A stretch of 64,000 nt of DNA from NCBI RefSeq assembly GCF_900116875.1, contig NZ_FPCC01000007.1, forward strand, positions 90,414-154,413. Direction: 5' to 3'. Below, in pieces: positions 1 through 7,594 of this stretch; position 1 is the stretch's first letter; every line of letters starts with the position of its first letter. Under the pieces are notes generated by a model. It did not search any database. It saw nothing but the letters and a program-made list of their open reading frames with translations, and was not told where the DNA came from. Origin of the DNA: Butyrivibrio sp. INlla21 (GTDB lineage: Bacteria; Bacillota; Clostridia; Lachnospirales; Lachnospiraceae). Position numbers and translations under genes: made by a program.

Positions 1-591
1 ACAAGTGAGCACTCAATGATCGGTAAGTTCATCGACCAGATCATTCCCGAGGAGCAGGTTCCTCAGGCTCTTACAAGCTATTCACCTTGCTTTAGAAAAG
101 AAAAAGGTGCACACGGAATCGAAGAGAGAGGTGTTTACAGAATCCATCAGTTTGAGAAGCAGGAAATGGTTGTAATCTGTAAGCCCGAAGAATCTAAGAC
201 ATGGTACGACAAACTTTGGAAGAACACAGTAGATCTTTTCAGATCTATGGATATACCGGTGCGTACACTTGAGTGCTGCTCAGGAGATCTTGCGGATCTT
301 AAATGCAAATCATGCGACGTAGAAGCATGGTCACCCAGACAGCAGAAGTACTTTGAGGTCGGAAGCTGCTCTAACCTCGGAGATGCACAGGCAAGAAGAC
401 TTAAGATCAGAATTAAGGGCAAGGACGGAAATTACCTTGCACACACACTTAACAATACAGTAGTTGCTCCTCCGAGAATGCTCATCGCATTCCTTGAGAA
501 CAACCTTCAGGCTGACGGAAGTGTCAAGATTCCTGAAGTGCTTCGTCCTTACATGGGTGGCAAAGAAGTACTTGTTCCCACAAAGAAATAA
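1..591 (+). CDS. serS: Serine-tRNA ligase, C-terminal part (5' truncated by window edge)
   Basis: Charges tRNA-Ser with serine in the cytosol. The open frame runs in from base 1, so the start lies outside the window; about 196 residues of a roughly 420-residue enzyme are present. What is visible is the class II catalytic core: the stretch SCSNLGDAQARR matches the SerRS region usually read CSNFEDFQARR, the class II motif 3 region is LNNTVVAPPRMLIAFLENN with its conserved arginine, and the protein ends in the family-typical EVLRPYMGG followed by a short basic tail. The next gene starts about 40 nt downstream on the same strand after an SD, so co-transcription is possible. Identity is firm; nothing can be said about the N-terminal tRNA-binding arm or regulation. 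Confidence 0.93.
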   Translation, partial: TSEHSMIGKFIDQIIPEEQVPQALTSYSPCFRKEKGAHGIEERGVYRIHQFEKQEMVVICKPEESKTWYDKLWKNTVDLFRSMDIPVRTLECCSGDLADLKCKSCDVEAWSPRQQKYFEVGSCSNLGDAQARRLKIRIKGKDGNYLAHTLNNTVVAPPRMLIAFLENNLQADGSVKIPEVLRPYMGGKEVLVPTKK

Positions 592-630
592 TTATTATAA
601 AAAGGGAACCGAAAAGAGGTGAAGTAGTAG

Positions 631-1512
631 TTGCATAAATTCCTAAGAGCAGTGGGATTTTCAAATATCAAAAACAGAAAAGAGATAACGCAGCTGATCG
701 TTAACTCTGTTCAGAATCCCTCAAGCAGAAATTACATCACATCCAATGAGAATGAATTACTTGCGGAATTTATGAAAGACTACTCCGAAGGTTTAGGTCT
801 GGCGGTTTGCGGCGAGTTTGATGAAGAAGATAAGTTCGTTTACGAATATTATTACCCATATCTCATTCCCTCAAGAGTCAGCACCGAGGAAGATATCAGT
901 GTAGAAAGACATGCAGCACAGCATTCATATGCCGGAATTTGTAATGAGAACAGAATCGGCGTGTCACTTGTCTTTTACCTTCTCAATATGGTTTCCTATA
1001 TGAAGTACGAGAACGAGGATCATTTCCCTATAAGAGGAACGACCCTGAGTTTGTCGGCGCTATCAATAAAGGGGCAGATTCTTATGCCCATTGCCAAGAC
1101 GGAAGAAGAGAAAAAAGTAGTCAAGAAGAGGACCAATTACAGGAACAACCTTATCAACAACGCAAGAAAAGGCGATGAAACTGCAATTGAGTCACTGACC
1201 CTTGATGACATGGATCTTTACACCACACTTTCACGTAAGATAAGAAAACAGGATGTCTACAGTCTTGTTGATACCTACTTTATGCCTTACGGAGTTGAGT
1301 GTGATCATTACTCGGTTCTTGGCGAGATCACAGAGACTAGAAGAACAGTCAACTCCCTCACCAAAGAAGCTGTTCATATTATGAGGATCAACTGCAACGA
1401 TCTGGAGTTTGATCTGTGCATAAATGAAAAAGACCTTCTGGGAGAGCCCGCGGTTGGCCGTAGATTTAAAGGAAATATATGGATGCAGGGATATATCAAT
1501 TTCCCTAAATAA
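631..1512 (+). CDS. DUF3881-like conserved protein
   Basis: A 293-residue cytosolic protein of unknown function. I recognise the style of the DUF3881 family found in Lachnospiraceae and relatives, starting MHKFLRAVGFS and ending with an RFKGNIWMQGYI-type motif, but I cannot confirm it by search. There is no signal peptide or membrane segment; the protein is rich in acidic and aromatic residues with a basic stretch around residues 155-175. The start is TTG, supported by an AGAGGTGA ribosome site at a good distance; no ATG lies nearby. It follows serS by 39 nt and precedes deoD by 19 nt, which suggests an operon. No catalytic motif is apparent. Confidence 0.7.
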   Translation: MHKFLRAVGFSNIKNRKEITQLIVNSVQNPSSRNYITSNENELLAEFMKDYSEGLGLAVCGEFDEEDKFVYEYYYPYLIPSRVSTEEDISVERHAAQHSYAGICNENRIGVSLVFYLLNMVSYMKYENEDHFPIRGTTLSLSALSIKGQILMPIAKTEEEKKVVKKRTNYRNNLINNARKGDETAIESLTLDDMDLYTTLSRKIRKQDVYSLVDTYFMPYGVECDHYSVLGEITETRRTVNSLTKEAVHIMRINCNDLEFDLCINEKDLLGEPAVGRRFKGNIWMQGYINFPK

Positions 1513-1531
1513 AAATGAAAGGAGAATAGAT

Positions 1532-2239
1532 ATGGCAACACCTCACAACAGTGCTGAAAAAGGAGATATTGCAAAGACCGTCCTTATGCCGGGTGATCCT
1601 TTAAGAGCAAAGTTTATCGCAGAGAATTTTCTTACAGACATCAAGTGCTTTAACGAAGTAAGAGGAATGCTTGGATTTACCGGTAAGTATCAGGGAAAAG
1701 AAGTTTCTGTCATGGGACACGGAATGGGAATTCCCTCAATCGGTATTTATACATATGAGCTTTACAACTTCTATGATGTAGACAACATCATCAGAGTAGG
1801 AAGTGCAGGAGGACTCAAGGAAGACGTCAACGTTATGGACATCATATTTGCTATGGGTGCCCACACTGATTCCAACTACGGATTCCAGTACGGACTTCCC
1901 GGAACATTCTGTCCTACAGCAAGCTATGACATCCTTGAGAAGGCTGTAGCAATAGCAAAAGAGAAGAACGTAAGATACCACGTTGGAAACGTTCTTTCAT
2001 CAGATGCTTTCTACAAGAAGTGCAACGAGAGTGAGCTCTACAAGAATATGGGTGCTCTCGCAGTAGAGATGGAAACAGTTGCGCTCTACATGAATGCAGC
2101 AGAAGCCAAGAAGAACGCGCTCACAATACTTACTGTTTCAGATCACCTCTTCAAAGAGGGAGAGCTCTCAGCAAAAGAGAGAGAGACAGGCTTTACGGAT
2201 ATGATGGAGATTGCACTTAAGACAGCAATCCAGCTTTGA
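1532..2239 (+). CDS. deoD: Purine-nucleoside phosphorylase (DeoD type)
   Basis: Phosphorolyses purine (deoxy)ribonucleosides to free base and (deoxy)ribose-1-phosphate in nucleoside salvage. The 235-residue length is that of hexameric DeoD enzymes. MPGDPLRAKFIAENF is the phosphate-binding start, followed by GMLGFTGKYQGKEVSVMGHGMGIPS, the VGSAGGL motif, and EMETVALY and TVSDH near the C-terminus, the last with the catalytic Asp. The ATG at 1532 is chosen over upstream in-frame starts because GGAGA sits 8 nt ahead of it and the protein begins MATPHNSA as in relatives. A rho-independent terminator follows directly. The gene may be read with the upstream DUF3881-like gene. Confidence 0.95.
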   Translation: MATPHNSAEKGDIAKTVLMPGDPLRAKFIAENFLTDIKCFNEVRGMLGFTGKYQGKEVSVMGHGMGIPSIGIYTYELYNFYDVDNIIRVGSAGGLKEDVNVMDIIFAMGAHTDSNYGFQYGLPGTFCPTASYDILEKAVAIAKEKNVRYHVGNVLSSDAFYKKCNESELYKNMGALAVEMETVALYMNAAEAKKNALTILTVSDHLFKEGELSAKERETGFTDMMEIALKTAIQL

Positions 2240-2262
2240 TCACAATATTGAAATGTATAGAG

Positions 2263-2297
2263 GCCTTGGGAACGTAGTTCTCAGGGCTTCTTTTTTA
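2263..2297 (+). terminator. Rho-independent terminator after deoD
   Basis: A fully paired 9-bp stem (GCCTTGGGA with TCTCAGGGC, including two G-U pairs) and a 7-nt loop are followed by a run of T residues. It closes the deoD transcript 23 nt after the stop codon. Confidence 0.85.
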
Positions 2298-2314
2298 TTG
2301 TTTACGGATAGGTG

Positions 2315-2361
2315 TTGACAAAATAGAAAGAGGGCGTTATTGTACTAGGGGAATAGTACAA
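2315..2361 (+). promoter_or_regulatory. Promoter with perfect inverted repeat over the -10 (CPBP protease gene)
   Basis: TTGACA at 2315-2320, a 17-nt spacer and TATTGT at 2338-2343 make a good vegetative promoter. Overlapping the -10 and reaching past the expected transcription start is a perfect 8-bp inverted repeat, TTGTACTA at 2340-2347 and TAGTACAA at 2354-2361, separated by 6 nt. This geometry is what a dimeric repressor would occupy; the GTACTA/TAGTAC arms recall GntR/YtrA-type operators, which is a guess. No regulator gene is adjacent. Confidence 0.6.
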
Positions 2362-2403
2362 CTAAACAATTAAAATAATCTATAGAAAGGAATAGAGTAA
2401 AAA

Positions 2404-3210
2404 ATGGAAAATCTTAAACTACTATTTGGACTAATATTAGGACTAGCCATTTCAATCGGATGCATGTTCTTTGGTGATACTCTTATTGCCACGCTTGTAC
2501 CTTCTGAACCATTTATCGGACTGGGTGAATTAGCACTCAGGTTAATATTGTTGCTCATCAGCAATCTTATTATCAGGAAGATGTACAAGAAAAGCATCAC
2601 TCCATCTACAAATAACTTGAAAAAAGGACTATTCGTATATGGCGCCGCAATGTGGATAGTGATCATCTTGAATCTCATAATGGAATACCAGATTCCAGAG
2701 ATACCTTTAGCATCTGCCATGCCTTCCATTATTGGTTTGTTTTTCAGCGAGATGGGAACCGGAGTTTTAGAAGAGCTTACATTCAGGGGATTCTTTTTTA
2801 ATGCATTCTTAGATCGCTTTGGAAATACCAAGAAGGGCGTAATTGCTTCAATGGTGCTTTCATCATCAGTATTTGGACTCATTCATTTGACCAATCTGAT
2901 CGGCAATCCTGAATATTTCGTATCAGTAATGGCTCAGGTAATTTATGCTACACTGCTCGGTTGTTTTTTCTGCATTATCTATTATCGCACCAAGAACATC
3001 TGGCCGTGTATCATACTCCATGGACTCGTGGACTTCACAGGTAGTTTCTGGTATGTGTTAAATACCAACCCGGTACTTGATGAATCTTTGCTCTATGGCG
3101 TGTTGGAAGTTACCATTTGCGTAGTTGTATTCATATCAGCAATAGTACAGCTAAACAAAATGTTCAAGAATAAAAAAGAAACACCTGCCGGCGAAATTGC
3201 CCGCAAATAA
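2404..3210 (+). CDS. CPBP family intramembrane glutamic endopeptidase
   Basis: A 268-residue polytopic membrane protein of the CPBP (CAAX protease and bacteriocin-processing) family. All three family motifs are present: EELTFRG (paired Glu and Arg) around residue 120, a GLIHL segment with the second-motif His near residue 160, and the third motif HGLVDF near residue 205. Seven or eight hydrophobic segments are visible. Members process prenylated or bacteriocin-like peptides, or act in immunity and protein sorting; the substrate here cannot be told. The gene stands alone between terminators, with its own promoter carrying an inverted repeat, so it is probably individually regulated. SD-like GGAATAGAG precedes the ATG. 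Confidence 0.85.
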   Translation: MENLKLLFGLILGLAISIGCMFFGDTLIATLVPSEPFIGLGELALRLILLLISNLIIRKMYKKSITPSTNNLKKGLFVYGAAMWIVIILNLIMEYQIPEIPLASAMPSIIGLFFSEMGTGVLEELTFRGFFFNAFLDRFGNTKKGVIASMVLSSSVFGLIHLTNLIGNPEYFVSVMAQVIYATLLGCFFCIIYYRTKNIWPCIILHGLVDFTGSFWYVLNTNPVLDESLLYGVLEVTICVVVFISAIVQLNKMFKNKKETPAGEIARK

Positions 3211-3230
3211 TTGCCACATTTATCAATAAT

Positions 3231-3269
3231 AAAAAGCATGCACATTCTCCAAACGTGCATGCTTTTTTA
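3231..3269 (+). terminator. Rho-independent terminator after CPBP gene
   Basis: A 13-bp perfect stem (arms 3231-3243 and 3255-3267, core AGCATGCAC/GTGCATGCT) with an 11-nt loop ends in a run of T. The A-rich 5' arm makes it potentially bidirectional. Confidence 0.9.
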
Positions 3270-3331
3270 TATATTCTTATTTCTATTTCTCACCCCAAAG
3301 CAACACTCGAAGATATTAAGAGTAAATTGAC

Positions 3332-3362
3332 AAAAAGAGAAGCCCTATTTATAGGACTTCTC
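3332..3362 (-). terminator. Terminator for tRNA-Arg (minus strand)
   Basis: On the minus strand GAGAAGTCCTAT and ATAGGGCTTCTC form a stem with a short AA loop region, followed by TTTTTG, immediately after the tRNA-Arg 3' end. It is the expected intrinsic terminator of the tRNA transcript. Confidence 0.75.
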
Positions 3363-3364
3363 AG

Positions 3365-3438
3365 CGTCCACGAGAGGATTCGAACCTCCGGCCTTTCGCT
3401 TAGGAGGCGAACGCTCTATCCTGCTGAGCTACGTGGAC
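3365..3438 (-). tRNA. tRNA-Arg (anticodon CCT)
   Basis: A 74-nt complete tRNA on the minus strand. The acceptor stem is GTCCACG/CGTGGAC with discriminator G; the D arm reads GCTCAGCAGGATAGAGC; the anticodon stem TTCGC/GCGAA encloses the loop CTCCTAA, giving anticodon CCT (reads AGG); the T arm is CGGAGGTTCGAATCCTC-type. The 3' CCA is not encoded and must be added by the tRNA nucleotidyltransferase encoded at 37826. A damaged half-copy of a closely similar tRNA lies about 110 nt upstream of it in the transcription direction. Confidence 0.95.
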
Positions 3439-3476
3439 TTAGTGTTATCAAGGAGTTGACGACCATAGAAAAATGG

Positions 3477-3495
3477 TGTCACTCATTGTCACTCA
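3477..3495. repeat. Tandem 9-bp direct repeat between tRNA-Arg and the half tRNA
   Basis: TGTCACTCA occurs twice (3477-3485 and 3487-3495) with one base between. Short tandem repeats next to an attachment site are typical arm-type binding sites of tyrosine integrases, but no integrase gene is present, so this reading is an inference. Confidence 0.45.
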
Positions 3496-3544
3496 CTTAT
3501 AAAATTGTCAAAACCCAATAACCAAGCGGATTATGAGCAATTAA

Positions 3545-3591
3545 CGTACCGCTTAGGAGGCGGACGCTCTATCCTGCTGAGCTACGGAAAC
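3545..3591 (-). pseudogene. 5' half of a tRNA-Arg(CCT)-like gene
   Basis: On the minus strand the sequence reads a 5' acceptor strand (GTTTCCG), a D arm identical to that of the neighbouring tRNA-Arg, and an anticodon arm with loop CTCCTAA (anticodon CCT). Identity stops within the 3' side of the anticodon stem (GCGG then unrelated sequence); there is no variable loop, T arm or 3' acceptor strand. The acceptor strand differs from the intact copy (GTCCACG), so this is not a simple local duplication. It looks like an integration or deletion scar with its break in the anticodon stem, the usual crossover zone of tRNA-targeting integrases. It cannot give a functional tRNA. Confidence 0.75.
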
Positions 3592-3631
3592 ATGACTTAT
3601 GTATATTAGCACATTATTGAGGCCAAATCAA

Positions 3632-3686
3632 CAAAAAGGAATCGCCGGGCATGGACTGAATTATCATCAATCTCTTAAGCCCGGCG
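3632..3686 (-). terminator. Terminator after cstA (minus strand)
   Basis: An 8-bp perfect G+C stem (CGCCGGGC at 3643-3650 with GCCCGGCG at 3679-3686), 28-nt loop, followed on the minus strand by ATTCCTTTTTG. It lies about 50 nt beyond the cstA stop. Confidence 0.6.
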
Positions 3687-3734
3687 AAAAATCAACTAAG
3701 TTGAAATATGGAGTCCTATTATTCTAAAGAACTA

Positions 3735-5474
3735 TCAAGCTGCCTCTTTTTTATCCTTGTTCTTGAACTGCTGGATAAGAGTCTTAGCTCCGATAACAGC
3801 AAGGATTACAGAAAGTACAACCAGAAGGATTGCGATGAGAGCCTGGATAAGTGCCCATACATCAGCAGCGCCTGAGTTGTAAGCTGTGAGCTTAGCCTGG
3901 ATTGTCTGAACAAGTGAGCAGATTGTAACTGCAAGCATGAATACCATAGGGATGTAGAACATCTTGTTGTTCTTACCTACAGCACCGAGCCATGTGCAAA
4001 CAGCAAGGAGTCCGATTGCTGCAAGAAGCTGGTTAGCTGCTCCGAAGAGAGGCCAGATCTTGGTGTATCCTGTCATACCAAGGCTTACACCGAGTACAAC
4101 AGTGATTGCTGTAGCAACGTAAGGATTGGCAAGAACTTTCTTATATCCTGTAAGATCTTTGACTGTCTGTCCGTTTTCTACGAAGAACTCCTGGAACATG
4201 TATCTTGCAAGACGAGTAGCTGTATCAAGAGATGTGAGACAGAATACAGAAACAGCAAGGATAAGAAGCTGATACATCATGTTCTGTGCACCGGGTGCGA
4301 AAGAACCGATCATTGCTGAAAGGCCGCCTGCGAATACCTGTGTGGGGCTTGCGTAATCACCGTTGGCTGCAGCAACCCATACAAAACCTACTGCGCAAAG
4401 TGAAATAACAGCAACAACACACTCGATAAGCATTGAACCAAATGCAACGGGCTTGGCATCCTTCTCGTTATCAAGCTGCTTAGCAGTTGTTCCTGAAGAA
4501 ACGAGAGAGTGGAAACCTGAAATAGCACCACATGCGATTGTAACGAAAAGTGCAGGGAAAGCAGTACCTGTTGTGAATACGCCTGTTCCCTTAAGTGCTG
4601 CGTCGCCCATAGCAGGAATAGCAAAAGAGCTGTTACCTGTAACTACTGAACCAATGATCGCAATGATTCCGGCTGCGATCATGAAATAAAGAAGGAATGA
4701 GCTAAGGTAATCTCTTGGCTGAAGAAGAATCCAGACAGGAGTTACGGAAGCTATAAGGATATATGCTCCGAGAATCCACATCCATGCATTGTAAGTAAGT
4801 GCAATGGGGTGGAAGTTAAGTCCGATGAAAACTACGGCAATAATGCCAACGCATCCGATAACGGAAGAGATTCCGATAGGAGCATTCTTTCTGTATACAA
4901 AGAAACCAAAAACGATAGCCAAAAGAATGAATAAAATAGAGATCATGGCTGTTGACTGGTTAGCTGCCAAAGTAGCACCTTCAACTGCAGCGCCTGCTGC
5001 TGTTGTAATACCGAATGTACTTGCAACGATCGATGAGAAAGCTGCAACTACAAGAAGAAGTGTAAGGTAGCCGAACGTGATGAACAGCTTCTTTGCTGTC
5101 TTACCCATTGAATCATCGATGATCTCACCGATTGACTGACCCTTGTGGCGAAGTGAAGCAAAAAGAGCTCCGAAGTCATGTACGCCACCAAAGAAGATAC
5201 CGCCGATAAGTACCCATAAAAGAACAGGAACCCATCCGAAAACGGCTGCCTGAATAGGTCCGTTGATAGGGCCTGCTCCGGCGATTGATGAGAAGTGGTG
5301 ACCCATAAGCACAGGTGCTTTGGCGGGAACATAGTCAAGACCGTCCTCAAGCTCATGTGCAGGTGTCTTACGACTTGGATCAACACCCCACTGTTTAGCA
5401 AGCCATCCGCCGTAGAGAACATATCCCACAGCAAGAACGACAATGCTGATGATTAATAATACTGCTGCATTCAT
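3735..5474 (-). CDS. cstA: Carbon starvation protein CstA-type transporter
   Basis: A 579-residue inner-membrane transporter of the CstA family. E. coli relatives take up peptides and pyruvate (CstA, BtsT), so uptake of pyruvate or small peptides is likely here. The family signature GHHFSSIAGAGPINGPI lies at about residues 58-74, and at least 15 hydrophobic segments run through the chain; the length is in the shorter CstA class. Start: ATG preceded by AGGAGG. The preceding gene ends only 12 nt upstream, so the cstA ribosome site sits just after that stop codon and the two are surely co-transcribed. In other bacteria btsT is driven by an LytS/LytT-type system; none is seen here. Confidence 0.93.
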   Translation of the reverse strand: MNAAVLLIISIVVLAVGYVLYGGWLAKQWGVDPSRKTPAHELEDGLDYVPAKAPVLMGHHFSSIAGAGPINGPIQAAVFGWVPVLLWVLIGGIFFGGVHDFGALFASLRHKGQSIGEIIDDSMGKTAKKLFITFGYLTLLLVVAAFSSIVASTFGITTAAGAAVEGATLAANQSTAMISILFILLAIVFGFFVYRKNAPIGISSVIGCVGIIAVVFIGLNFHPIALTYNAWMWILGAYILIASVTPVWILLQPRDYLSSFLLYFMIAAGIIAIIGSVVTGNSSFAIPAMGDAALKGTGVFTTGTAFPALFVTIACGAISGFHSLVSSGTTAKQLDNEKDAKPVAFGSMLIECVVAVISLCAVGFVWVAAANGDYASPTQVFAGGLSAMIGSFAPGAQNMMYQLLILAVSVFCLTSLDTATRLARYMFQEFFVENGQTVKDLTGYKKVLANPYVATAITVVLGVSLGMTGYTKIWPLFGAANQLLAAIGLLAVCTWLGAVGKNNKMFYIPMVFMLAVTICSLVQTIQAKLTAYNSGAADVWALIQALIAILLVVLSVILAVIGAKTLIQQFKNKDKKEAA

Positions 5475-5486
5475 ACTTTTTTCCTC

Positions 5487-6014
5487 CTAATTTTTGTAGA
5501 TATCACACAACATACTTTTTAGCTCTTTTCCGCCATAATTTGTGAGCACTTCCTGCGTATCGGTCGATGTGACCGCAAGCCTGGCTTCGCTGTGTCCTCT
5601 AAAATTAAAGAGGTAACCCTTATCAAACTTAAATTTCTTGATCGCCTTTTTGGTAGCGGCGTCAGGAGCTTTATCGCTGATAATGACAAAAGTCAGATAA
5701 GAACACATATGGTCCTTTTCCGGGTATTTTTCATTTTTCCTAACGAGAACAGGCTCGATCGACTCCCTTATTAAATCGAGCAGCTTCTCAAGATCGCCAC
5801 AATCAACGGACTCTTTTTTTATAAAAAAGACGTGCTCGAAAATCGTGACAGCCCAAAGCTGAGCTTCCCTCTTAAGAACGTATTTCTCGCTCAGAGAATG
5901 AAACCATGCATATGCAGGAAATGTACAATCTCCTATAGTAAAGTTTTCTGTGATATCGAAACTTGCCTGATATCGGAGCAGAAGCTCCTTCAAATACATG
6001 TCTGATGAAATCAT
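5487..6014 (-). CDS. Uncharacterised protein co-transcribed with cstA
   Basis: A 175-residue soluble protein I do not recognise. The start at 6014 (MISSDMYLKELL) is chosen because AAAGGTGATGAG lies directly upstream; an earlier in-frame ATG at 6062 has no such site. There is no signal peptide or membrane segment. The chain has alternating amphipathic pattern, with YAWFHSLSEKYVLKREAQLWAV in the N-terminal third, and a Lys-rich region (KKAIKKFKFDKGY) followed by GHSEARLAV near the C-terminus. It lies 12 nt before cstA, so a role tied to the transporter (accessory or regulatory) is possible but is only a neighbourhood inference. Confidence 0.75.
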   Translation of the reverse strand: MISSDMYLKELLLRYQASFDITENFTIGDCTFPAYAWFHSLSEKYVLKREAQLWAVTIFEHVFFIKKESVDCGDLEKLLDLIRESIEPVLVRKNEKYPEKDHMCSYLTFVIISDKAPDAATKKAIKKFKFDKGYLFNFRGHSEARLAVTSTDTQEVLTNYGGKELKSMLCDIYKN

Positions 6015-6131
6015 CTCATCACCTTTCAGGTCAAATTTATGGATGTGGAAAAGATAGTCCACTTTTTACTTTACCACGATGACGTGTTATTGCAAGATAA
6101 TAAAATTAATATAATGGATAAAACATTAATT

Positions 6132-6160
6132 TTGTAATGTACAAAAAAAGTGAGTAAAAT
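6132..6160 (+). promoter_or_regulatory. Promoter for the MIF-like / sensor operon
   Basis: TTGTAA at 6132-6137, a 17-nt spacer and TAAAAT at 6155-6160 lie 30 nt ahead of the first gene. The divergent cstA operon begins about 120 nt to the left, so the A+T-rich gap serves both directions. Confidence 0.5.
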
Positions 6161-6189
6161 GAAAATAAAAAAATACAGGAGAAAAGAAA

Positions 6190-6534
6190 ATGCCTTTTAT
6201 AAACTCAAAGATAAGCGTTAAGATTACACCCGATCAGGAAAAAAAGCTTAAGGAAAAGCTCGGACAGGCCATCTCGATAATCCCCGGAAAGAGCGAAAGC
6301 TGGCTCATGACAGGATTTGAAGACGGATACCATCTTTATTTTAAAGGCGACAATTCAAAGCCAATGGCATTTGTGGAAGTAATGGTGTTTGGCGGACCCA
6401 ACAAAGATGCCTTTAAAAAACTCACAGCCAAGATAACGGAAATATTCGGACAGGTTCTTTCAATCGCGCCCGATAATATATACGTAAAATATACTCCCGC
6501 AGACGACTGGGGATGGAACGGAAGTAACTTCTAA
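6190..6534 (+). CDS. MIF / tautomerase-superfamily protein
   Basis: A 114-residue protein with the features of macrophage migration inhibitory factor: Pro directly after the initiator Met (the N-terminal catalytic base of tautomerases after Met removal), the internal repeat of beta-alpha-beta units, LSIAPDNIYVKYTP matching the MIF LRISPDRVYINYYD region, and the C-terminal GWNGSNF close to GWNNSTF of animal MIF. Known MIF and tautomerase proteins isomerise enol/keto phenylpyruvate-like compounds; the substrate here is unknown. The ribosome site is AGGAGAAAAG. Its stop is 2 nt from the GTG start of the solute-binding protein, which has no SD of its own, so the two are translationally coupled, an unusual partnership. 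Confidence 0.8.
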   Translation: MPFINSKISVKITPDQEKKLKEKLGQAISIIPGKSESWLMTGFEDGYHLYFKGDNSKPMAFVEVMVFGGPNKDAFKKLTAKITEIFGQVLSIAPDNIYVKYTPADDWGWNGSNF

Positions 6535-6536
6535 AA

Positions 6537-7592
6537 GTGTATGAAAAAGTAATCGGACATTTACATAAGCCGGCGATAGCGCTTTTGACAGCAGTGGCAA
6601 CACTGCTGCTTTCGGCATGCGCGCAAAGCGGAAGGGACAAAAGCATTGATTACATATCACAAAAATATGCCGTCCCTGAAGATAATCAGCTTATAGTGTA
6701 CACGTCACATAAAGAAGAAGTTTACCTTCCCATCATCCGAGAATTCGAAAGCCGAACCGGCATCTGGGTCGACGTTCACGCAGGCGGAACAACCGAGATG
6801 ATGAGGCAGGCGAGAGAAGCCTCCGAAAACGGAGAGTGTGACATCATGTTTGGAGGCGGAATCGAAAGCTTCGAAGCGCAGAAAGATTTTTTTATGCCAT
6901 ACAAGGCAGAGAGCATTGAGGCTCTCGATAGGACCTACGCTGCTTTCGATAATTCATGGACGGTCTTCACGGAACTCCCGATAGTGTTTATCTATAATAA
7001 GAAGCTTGTTCGTCCCAGCGAAGTTCCGAGAAAATGGAGCGATCTTTTTGACGAGAAATGGAAAGGTCAGATTGCATTTGCCGATATCAAAAACTCGGGA
7101 ACCAGCTATACCATTCTTTTTACAATGGAACAGATTCTTGGAGAAGAGTCAAAAGAACTGGTGCCAAGATTCTACGAGCAGCTCGGAGAAAATATTCTTG
7201 ATTCGTCGGGAGAAGTTATTCCCGATGTTTCCGACGGAACGTTTCTTATAGGAATAACACTCGAAGAGACAGCCAAGAAATATATGGCGCTCGGATACGA
7301 CATAGCACTTATATATCCGGAGGACGGAACCAGCGCCATTCCGGACGGATGCGCGATGGTAAAGAACGCGCCGCACAGCTACAACGCCGGAAAATTCATA
7401 GATTTTGTTGTCGGCTACGATACACAGAAATACGCAATGGAAAACTTCTACAGAAGACCAGTGCGAAAAGACGTTGAACTTACCAAAGATTTTGGAGAAG
7501 CTTCTTTTATAAGATTGGATATAAAAGAGTCGGCGGCCAAAGAGGAAGAAGTGTTCAAGATCTGGAATGAGCTTGAAGGCGGGGAGGACTGA
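6537..7592 (+). CDS. Solute-binding lipoprotein, Fe3+/hexose-phosphate type (probable sensor subunit)
   Basis: A 351-residue extracellular binding protein. Residues 1-27 form a lipoprotein signal with lipobox LLSAC; the mature domain begins with LIVYTSHKEEVYLPIIREFESRTGI and carries GGTTEMMRQAREAS and DIMFGGGIESF, a pattern of the AfuA/HptA/PgtC branch of type-2 binding proteins rather than of true iron binders. The GTG start at 6537 lies 2 nt after the MIF-like stop and has no clear SD, pointing to coupling. It directly precedes a YesM-type kinase (2-nt gap), and a second binding protein accompanies the permease further on. By analogy with HptA and PgtC, this copy is likely the ligand sensor for the kinase. 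Ligand unknown; phosphorylated sugars or organophosphates are an inference. Confidence 0.83.
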   Translation: MYEKVIGHLHKPAIALLTAVATLLLSACAQSGRDKSIDYISQKYAVPEDNQLIVYTSHKEEVYLPIIREFESRTGIWVDVHAGGTTEMMRQAREASENGECDIMFGGGIESFEAQKDFFMPYKAESIEALDRTYAAFDNSWTVFTELPIVFIYNKKLVRPSEVPRKWSDLFDEKWKGQIAFADIKNSGTSYTILFTMEQILGEESKELVPRFYEQLGENILDSSGEVIPDVSDGTFLIGITLEETAKKYMALGYDIALIYPEDGTSAIPDGCAMVKNAPHSYNAGKFIDFVVGYDTQKYAMENFYRRPVRKDVELTKDFGEASFIRLDIKESAAKEEEVFKIWNELEGGED

Positions 7593-7594
7593 GT

